The notes below the pieces were generated by a model that was not told where the DNA came from, ran no database searches, and saw only the letters and a program-made list of their open reading frames with translations. Of a DNA stretch of 46,921 bases, positions 42,467 through 46,921 are shown one piece after another. Origin of the DNA: Kitasatospora griseola (GTDB lineage Bacteria; Actinomycetota; Actinomycetes; Streptomycetales; Streptomycetaceae); the NCBI RefSeq assembly GCF_014648555.1, contig NZ_BMRI01000014.1, positions 1 through 46,921 on the forward strand. The letters are read 5' to 3'. A program made the translations under genes and the position numbers. Positions within the stretch are counted from its first letter, which is position 1, and every line of letters starts with the position of its first letter.

Positions 42467-43939
42467 TCAGCTCCTCAGGTCGACGACTCGTCCCAGCGCG
42501 CAGGCCAGCCGTCTGGTGGAGAGTCGGCGCGCCACGCTGTCCTTGCCCTTGCGGTACAGGACGTTGCCGACCGCGCCGGCCGCCATCGCCGGGTAGCCGA
42601 CCAGCCCGGGCAGCCGCCACACCTCGGTGGCCAGCGCGGGGCCGACCGCGCCCGCGGCGGTGAGCACCAGTTCGATCGCGAACCCGCCGATCGGGGCCAG
42701 CCCGGTCCGGTCGCCGAGGACGGCGGCGACCCGGGCCAGGTGGGCGTCCAGCGCCTTGCGCGCGGCGAGCGGGTCCTCGGCCGTCCGCAACCGCTCGATG
42801 CCCTTCCAGAACGGCGACTCGGCAGTGCGGCCGCGCTCGGCACGGGCCTGCATCAGGGCGGCGATCGCGTCGCCGGCGTCGGTGCGCAGCGCCGCCATCC
42901 GGGCGCGCACCCGGTCGTCGGCGAGGCCGGCCGCCGCGCCGAGCCTGACCTCGAACAGCGGCCCCGAGCCGGCCCGGTCCGGTTCCGGGAGGGTCTGCCC
43001 GGCCCGGTGGCGGTACTGGGCGAGGGCGAGTTCCTGGGCGGTGGCGCGGGCGGCCAGTCGGCCGTCGTCGAGGCCCTGACCGGTGCTGAGGGTGGTGTCG
43101 GCGACGCCGATGGAGTCGACCACGATCAGGTTGTAGAGGGTGTCGACGAACTCGATCACCAGGCCGAGGGTCTCCGGCCCGCCGACGATCTCCTCGGGGG
43201 TCCGCCCGGCGGCGTCGCCGGGCCACGGCCGGGCCAGCCGCAGCCGGCTGCGGTGGTGGAAGGCCTGCGGCCGGTCGACGCCGAGGCGGCGGATCGCGGT
43301 GGCCAGCGTGGCGTGCACCTCCCGGTACGGCTCGGGCAGGTCGGCCACTGCCCGTCCCATCGGCGAGGCCGGGTCGACGGCGGCGACCACCAGCTCGCCG
43401 AGGGCGTACAGCCGGGCGGGCGGCCGGGCCGCCACCCGCGGGAGGTGCCGGAACTCGTCGCGGACCACCGCCAGCCCGTCGGCCCGTTCCGGGTCGAGCC
43501 ATTCGGCGCTCAGCAGCCGGTCGAAGTCGGCGGCCTGCTCCCGCACCTCGCCGGGGTCGAGGCCGTGGGCGGCGGGGTCGCTGAGTTCGGGCAGCAGGAG
43601 GCTCAGGAACGGGCCGGCCGGATCGACCGTCCTGGCGAGCATGCCCGCCACCGCCTCCTCGTACGAGCGCGCACCGAACAGGTGGAGCCGGAACGGGTGT
43701 TCGCCCGGTGCGCTGCTGTCCCGGGCACGCAGGACCGTGGCCGCGACCCGGTGGAACCCGAACGAGTCGAAGGCGAACGACTGCGGGACGACCACCTCGC
43801 GGCCGAGCGCCAGCGTCATCAGCACCTCGGTGAAGATCTGCAGCTGCAGCTCCTCGCCCCGGCCGTCCCCGGGCCCGGCCGTCCGGGCCGAGTCGAGCGA
43901 CTCCAGATACTGGTACTGCCTGCCGTCGTCGTACACCAT
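42467..43939 (-). CDS. Unrecognised 490-aa helical protein, in operon with NUDIX gene
   Basis: Predicted 490 aa beginning MVYDDGRQYQYLESLDSART. It is mostly alpha-helical, with arginine-rich segments (FHHRSRLRLARPWPG) and a mildly hydrophobic stretch near the C-terminus (IGGFAIELVLTAAGAVGPAL; LVGYPAMAAGAVGNVLY) that could be one or two membrane-associated helices. No NTPase loop, metal motif or signal peptide is seen. GGGGGGA lies 6 bases before the ATG. It is the first gene of a two-gene unit with the NUDIX hydrolase. I do not recognise a family. Confidence 0.7.
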   Translation of the reverse strand: MVYDDGRQYQYLESLDSARTAGPGDGRGEELQLQIFTEVLMTLALGREVVVPQSFAFDSFGFHRVAATVLRARDSSAPGEHPFRLHLFGARSYEEAVAGMLARTVDPAGPFLSLLLPELSDPAAHGLDPGEVREQAADFDRLLSAEWLDPERADGLAVVRDEFRHLPRVAARPPARLYALGELVVAAVDPASPMGRAVADLPEPYREVHATLATAIRRLGVDRPQAFHHRSRLRLARPWPGDAAGRTPEEIVGGPETLGLVIEFVDTLYNLIVVDSIGVADTTLSTGQGLDDGRLAARATAQELALAQYRHRAGQTLPEPDRAGSGPLFEVRLGAAAGLADDRVRARMAALRTDAGDAIAALMQARAERGRTAESPFWKGIERLRTAEDPLAARKALDAHLARVAAVLGDRTGLAPIGGFAIELVLTAAGAVGPALATEVWRLPGLVGYPAMAAGAVGNVLYRKGKDSVARRLSTRRLACALGRVVDLRS

Positions 43940-44021
43940 GCCGTGTCCCCCCAGGACGAGCCGTCGCACCGGGACGCTACCTGCGGCGTCCGGCGCTGAC
44001 CACCCCCGGGCCGACGGGCCG

Positions 44022-44243
44022 TCAGAACAGCGTCGGCGGCCCGTCCGGGGCGGGCAGCCCGGGGAGCGCGTCCTGCCACAGGGCGGCGTCGGTGAGCGGG
44101 AGTTGGCGCATGCTGCCGTCGCACAGCTGCAACGAGCGGCGGTCGCGCTTGTGGTCGTGGATGACGCCGTAGCCGGTGCGGCGGGTGGGCATCAGGGCGA
44201 CCGGGCGGTCGCAGGCGGGGCACTGGACACGGGGTGCGCGCAT
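44022..44243 (-). CDS. Small CxxC protein, 73 aa, unknown
   Basis: Begins MRAPRVQCPACDRPVALMPT, with the CPAC knuckle, then HDHKRDRRSLQLCDGS. The two cysteines plus His and a later Cys could hold one zinc. The C-terminus is Pro/Leu-rich (LPGLPAPDGPPTLF). It is divergent from the FAD dehydrogenase gene and 83 bases upstream of the 490-aa gene on the same strand. No strong ribosome site was found before the ATG (GGTACCC only), so it may be leaderless. Family unknown. Confidence 0.6.
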   Translation of the reverse strand: MRAPRVQCPACDRPVALMPTRRTGYGVIHDHKRDRRSLQLCDGSMRQLPLTDAALWQDALPGLPAPDGPPTLF

Positions 44244-44348
44244 GGGTACCAGGGTGCCCGAACCGACCGACAGCCCGACAGGGGGCGGCGACGCTTGCTC
44301 GGAGCCGGACGGGGGAGGAGAGTGCGGGCGGAACGAGTGGAGGTCGTC

Positions 44349-45713
44349 GTGGGTGAGTTGGTCGAACGGCTGCGCGCGGGACTGCCGGACGGCGCCGTCG
44401 CGGTGGACCCGGACGTCACGGGCGCGTACGCCCGCGACATGGCGGGATTCTGCGACGCGGGCGAGCCGGCGGTGCTGGTCTTCCCGGAGACGGTCGAACA
44501 GGTGCAGTTCGTGATGCGCACCGCGACCGAACTGCGCGTCCCGGTGGTGCCGCAGGGCGCGCGCACCGGGCTGTCCGGCGGCGCGAACGCCGTCGACGGC
44601 TGCATCCTGCTCTCGCTGACCCGGATGAACCGGATCCTGCACCTCGACCCGGTCGACCGGATCGCGATCGTGCAGCCCGGCGTGGTCAACGCCGAACTGT
44701 CCCGGGCCGCCGAAGCCCGGCAGCTGGCCTACCCGCCGGACCCGTCGAGCTGGGAGTCCTGCACCATCGGCGGCAACATCGGCACCGGCGCCGGCGGCCT
44801 GTGCTGCGTGAAGTACGGCGTGACCGGCGAGTACGTGCTCGGCCTGGACGTGGTGCTGGCCGACGGCCGACTGCTGCGCACCGGACGGCGAACGGCCAAG
44901 GGCGTGGCCGGCTACGACCTGACCCGGCTGCTGGTCGGCTCCGAGGGCACCCTCGGCGTGGTGGTCGAGGCGGTGCTCGCGCTGCGCCCCGCGCCCGGCC
45001 CGCAGCTGGTGCTGGCGGCCGAGTTCGACTCGGTGGACGCCGCCGGGCGGGCGGTGTGCGACGTGATGGCCGCCGGGTTCACGCCCTCGCTGATGGAGCT
45101 GATGGACGCCACCACCGTCCGCGCGGTCAACGAGATGGCGCAGATGGGCCTTCCGGAGTCCACCCGGGCGCTGCTGCTGGTCGCCTTCGACGGCCCGGAC
45201 CAGCGCGAGCTGCTGGCCGCGGTCGGCGAGCTGTGCACGGCCGCCGGGGCCATCGAGGTGGTGCCGGCCGAGGACCGGGCGGAGTCGGAACTGCTGCTCC
45301 AGGCCCGCCGGCTGGCGCTGCCCGCGCTGGAGCGGATGGGCACCACGATGATCGACGACGTGGCGGTGCCGCGCAGCGCGCTGGCCGCCATGCTGAACGG
45401 CGTCGCCGGGATCGCCGAGCGGCACCGGCTGACCATCGGCATGGTCGCGCACGCCGGCGACGGCAACACCCATCCGGTGGTGATCTTCGACGCCCGGGAT
45501 CCGGAGCAGGCGGAGCGGGCCCGGGTCTCCTTCGACGAGATCATGGCGCTCGGCCTGGAGCTGGGCGGCACGGTGACGGGCGAGCACGGCATCGGGCTGC
45601 TGAAGCGCGAGTGGCTGGCCCGGGAGCTGGGGTCGGTCGGCCTGGAGCTGCAGCGGCAGATCAAGGCGGTCTTCGACCCGCTGGGCCTGCTCAACCCGGG
45701 AAAGATGATCTGA
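44349..45713 (+). CDS. FAD-linked oxidase, glycolate/D-lactate dehydrogenase (GlcD) type
   Basis: Predicted 454 aa of the VAO/PCMH flavoprotein fold. The FAD-binding part has VVPQGARTGLSGGANAVDG and TIGGNIGTGAGGLCCVKYG. The C-terminal cap carries the conserved HAGDGNTHP and GTVTGEHGIGLLKREWL. It oxidises a 2-hydroxy acid, transferring electrons to quinone or another acceptor; which acid is not clear. GTG at 44349 is chosen for GGAGG exactly 5 bases upstream; in-frame GTGs at 44322 and 44337 are less well placed. It is a single gene without the GlcE/GlcF partners. Confidence 0.92.
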   Translation: MGELVERLRAGLPDGAVAVDPDVTGAYARDMAGFCDAGEPAVLVFPETVEQVQFVMRTATELRVPVVPQGARTGLSGGANAVDGCILLSLTRMNRILHLDPVDRIAIVQPGVVNAELSRAAEARQLAYPPDPSSWESCTIGGNIGTGAGGLCCVKYGVTGEYVLGLDVVLADGRLLRTGRRTAKGVAGYDLTRLLVGSEGTLGVVVEAVLALRPAPGPQLVLAAEFDSVDAAGRAVCDVMAAGFTPSLMELMDATTVRAVNEMAQMGLPESTRALLLVAFDGPDQRELLAAVGELCTAAGAIEVVPAEDRAESELLLQARRLALPALERMGTTMIDDVAVPRSALAAMLNGVAGIAERHRLTIGMVAHAGDGNTHPVVIFDARDPEQAERARVSFDEIMALGLELGGTVTGEHGIGLLKREWLARELGSVGLELQRQIKAVFDPLGLLNPGKMI

Positions 45714-46125
45714 GGATCGTTCGGAATTCGGATCGGATTTCCCTGGAATCAGGCCGGGCCGACCACCCCGCTGGAATATCGACATTCGACGGTCGGCGCA
45801 CCGGAACGGGGCGCGGGTGCGCCGTGCGCGCGCCCGAGGGGTGGCGCGACTCGCCGTGGACCGGCGGCTCGCGCTCCCGCCCGGCCGGGGCCGCCGATCG
45901 CCCGAGGTCGGGCAAAAGGCCAGCTCCGTGCAGGTGTTCCGCAGGCCCGGAGCCCCCGTGCAGGGGCATGCGCAGGGGTGCGCGGATCACGCTAATGAGG
46001 GAAAAGGCCCAGCGGTGCTGGTGCTTTGTCGATTTGTTGCGGAATTCTGGTCCTCGGAAGTGAATGGCAGCGATTCACGGTCATCGGCAGTGACCGGAGC
46101 GACCATCGGCAGCACGGAGGAATCC
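45714..46125 (+). other. Intergenic region, 412 bp
   Basis: It is AT-richer than its surroundings at 45714-45790 and 46010-46080. It includes a small dyad TGAAT-N7-ATTCA (46061-46077) upstream of the 33-aa ORF. No convincing gene, tRNA or terminator is seen. The dyad may belong to the promoter of the 33-aa ORF. Confidence 0.45.
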
Positions 46126-46227
46126 ATGACGCACTTACGCACCACCCGCCCGGCCGCAGGCCACGGCCCGATCGGCGGTGCGGCCTCCGACGCCGGCGCC
46201 GTCCTCGCGCCGGTCCATCGCCACTGA
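46126..46227 (+). CDS. Possible 33-aa peptide with excellent ribosome site
   Basis: Begins MTHLRTTRPAAGHGPIGG and ends LAPVHRH. CACGGAGGAATCC places GGAGGA 4 bases before the ATG, one of the best ribosome sites in the window. The peptide is short, His/Arg/Ala-rich and has no signal sequence. A very large hairpin follows about 115 bases on. It could be a leader peptide with no gene behind it, a small functional peptide or a chance ORF on an sRNA. No family recognised. Confidence 0.4.
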   Translation: MTHLRTTRPAAGHGPIGGAASDAGAVLAPVHRH

Positions 46228-46342
46228 CCTCCCGGCGGGAGGTGCGGCCGGACCGGCGGGGGCGCCGGACCGGCCGGAGCACCTGCCGCCGGAGCACCCG
46301 GGAGTGGAAAGGGTCACCCGCCTCGGGGCAGCACAGACGAAC

Positions 46343-46392
46343 GGAAAACCCCTCGGGGGCGCGGCGACCGCCGCGCCCCCGAGGGGTTTTCC
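46343..46392. terminator. Bidirectional terminator: 24-bp perfect stem
   Basis: The left arm (46343-46366, starting GGAAAACCCCTCGGGGG) and right arm (46369-46392) are exact complements with only 2 bases between, a 50-bp near-palindrome. AAAA and TTTT inside the arms give a U run in both directions. It separates the rightward 33-aa ORF from the leftward exporter gene. Confidence 0.92.
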
Positions 46393-46408
46393 GACCGGAG
46401 GAGCCGCC

Positions 46409-46921
46409 CTACCGTCGGGCGGTGAGGGTCGCCCCGACGCTGGCGGCGACCACGCAGCAGATGCCGATCAGCTGCGGCAGGCCCAGCACCTGGCCGAGCA
46501 CCAGCAGTCCGACCAGCGCGCTGACCGCCGGGTCCAGGCTGACGATCACGCTGAACACCCGCTGGGACATCCGGCGCAGCGCGACCATCTCCAGCGCGTA
46601 CGGCAGCACCGGGAAGAGCAGCGCGACACCCGCGACGGCGAGCAGCAGCAGCGCGGGGGAGGAGGCGCCGGACAGGCCGTGCAGCGCCTCGGCGGCGCCG
46701 AACGGGGCGAGCACGACCATACCGACGGTGAACGAGACCGCCAGGCCCTCGAACCCGCGGAACGCCGCGCCGACCTTGTCGGTGAACAGGATGTAGCCGG
46801 CGTAGCAGGCGGCCGCACCGAAGGCGCAGGCCAGGCCGACCGGGTCCAGGCTGGAGCCGGACTCGCCGTGGCCAAACAGGGTGAGCAGCACCACGCCGCC
46901 GGCGGCGAGCATCGCCCACAG
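46409..46921 (-). CDS. EamA/RhtA-type drug-metabolite transporter, N-terminus cut by window edge
   Basis: 170 C-terminal residues are present of a protein usually near 300 aa. The segment spans the second half of a ten-helix DMT exporter (GLACAFGAAACYAGYILFT; LLLLAVAGVALLFPVLPYAL; FSVIVSLDPAVSALVGLLVL; LIGICCVVAASVGATL). The motif ALRRMSQRVFSVIVSLDP is typical of RhtA-like amino-acid exporters of the EamA family. The reading frame stays open to the right edge, so the start lies outside. It ends before the 24-bp-stem terminator. Confidence 0.92.
   Translation of the reverse strand: MWAMLAAGGVVLLTLFGHGESGSSLDPVGLACAFGAAACYAGYILFTDKVGAAFRGFEGLAVSFTVGMVVLAPFGAAEALHGLSGASSPALLLLAVAGVALLFPVLPYALEMVALRRMSQRVFSVIVSLDPAVSALVGLLVLGQVLGLPQLIGICCVVAASVGATLTARR

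Noticed and set aside
42425..43999. 524-codon rightward frame opposite the 490-aa gene
   Set aside because: It has antisense low-complexity composition and no ribosome site; the minus-strand gene has a strong ribosome site and is tightly coupled to the NUDIX gene.
45691..45990. 99-codon leftward frame after the FAD dehydrogenase
   Set aside because: No ribosome site, no motif, and codon positions do not show the expected G/C bias in its frame.

Overview
This looks like a chromosomal window from a streptomycete (Streptomyces or Kitasatospora). GC is very high and third codon positions are almost all G or C. GTG and TTG starts are common. The gene content is typical of the family: HAIR-controlled dnaK, an EtfD-like membrane Fe-S oxidoreductase, AfsR/SARP regulators, an LCP cell-wall ligase, a TipA-type regulator, an ECF42 sigma factor and a DUF5926/PP2C/anti-sigma neighbourhood. 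I see no rRNA, insertion sequence, prophage or CRISPR array. Both window edges cut genes (dnaK on the left, an EamA exporter on the right).

Layout. 1-9.5 kb is mostly housekeeping: dnaK (minus strand, C-terminus outside the window), etfD-like, a LamG-domain surface protein, a sugar-1-phosphate nucleotidylyltransferase, a Yip1-domain membrane protein, an AlaX-type tRNA-editing hydrolase, dcd, a small zinc-ribbon protein and tRNA-Gly(CCC). 9.7-20 kb is regulatory and accessory: two giant STAND regulators (one with an extra XRE domain fused in front of the SARP module), a PNPOx-like flavoprotein plus an MFS exporter, an unrecognised helical protein, and a small SARP convergent with it. 20-22.7 kb is cell envelope: a membrane protein, an LCP ligase and a 75-aa protein. 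22.8-31.2 kb is a string of small regulatory modules: a ROK repressor; an ECF42 sigma factor with its DGPF/YCII partner; a GNAT enzyme behind a LacI-type operator; MerR plus thioredoxin; a membrane transporter-like protein plus MarR; a TipA-like regulator with an internal start; a GlxA/AraC regulator; and a 26-aa ORF behind an ECF-like promoter.

31.2-41.8 kb is a block of the kind usually conserved in streptomycetes: an M24 aminopeptidase, a PP2C phosphatase with altered metal ligands, a primase/polymerase-fold protein without visible catalytic acids, a SEC-C/DUF5926 protein, an RsbW-type ATPase with a very structured upstream region, a GDPD enzyme, a TPP-riboswitch-controlled NCS1 permease, an HtrA-type protease and tRNA-Ser(TGA). 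41.9-46.9 kb holds an unknown 490-aa protein with a NUDIX gene, a small zinc-finger-like protein, a GlcD-type FAD dehydrogenase, a 33-aa ORF, a very large bidirectional terminator and the EamA exporter.

Most genes sit in one- to three-gene units. Several repressors lie next to inverted repeats that could be their own operators. Many starts have a TANNNT hexamer 6-7 nt upstream and no Shine-Dalgarno, which suggests leaderless mRNAs. The least conventional parts are the XRE-SARP-STAND fusion, the TipA internal start, the nested inverted repeats upstream of the anti-sigma gene (37114-37267), the degenerate PP2C and prim-pol proteins that lie side by side, and the two tiny ORFs with strong ribosome binding sites followed by hairpins.
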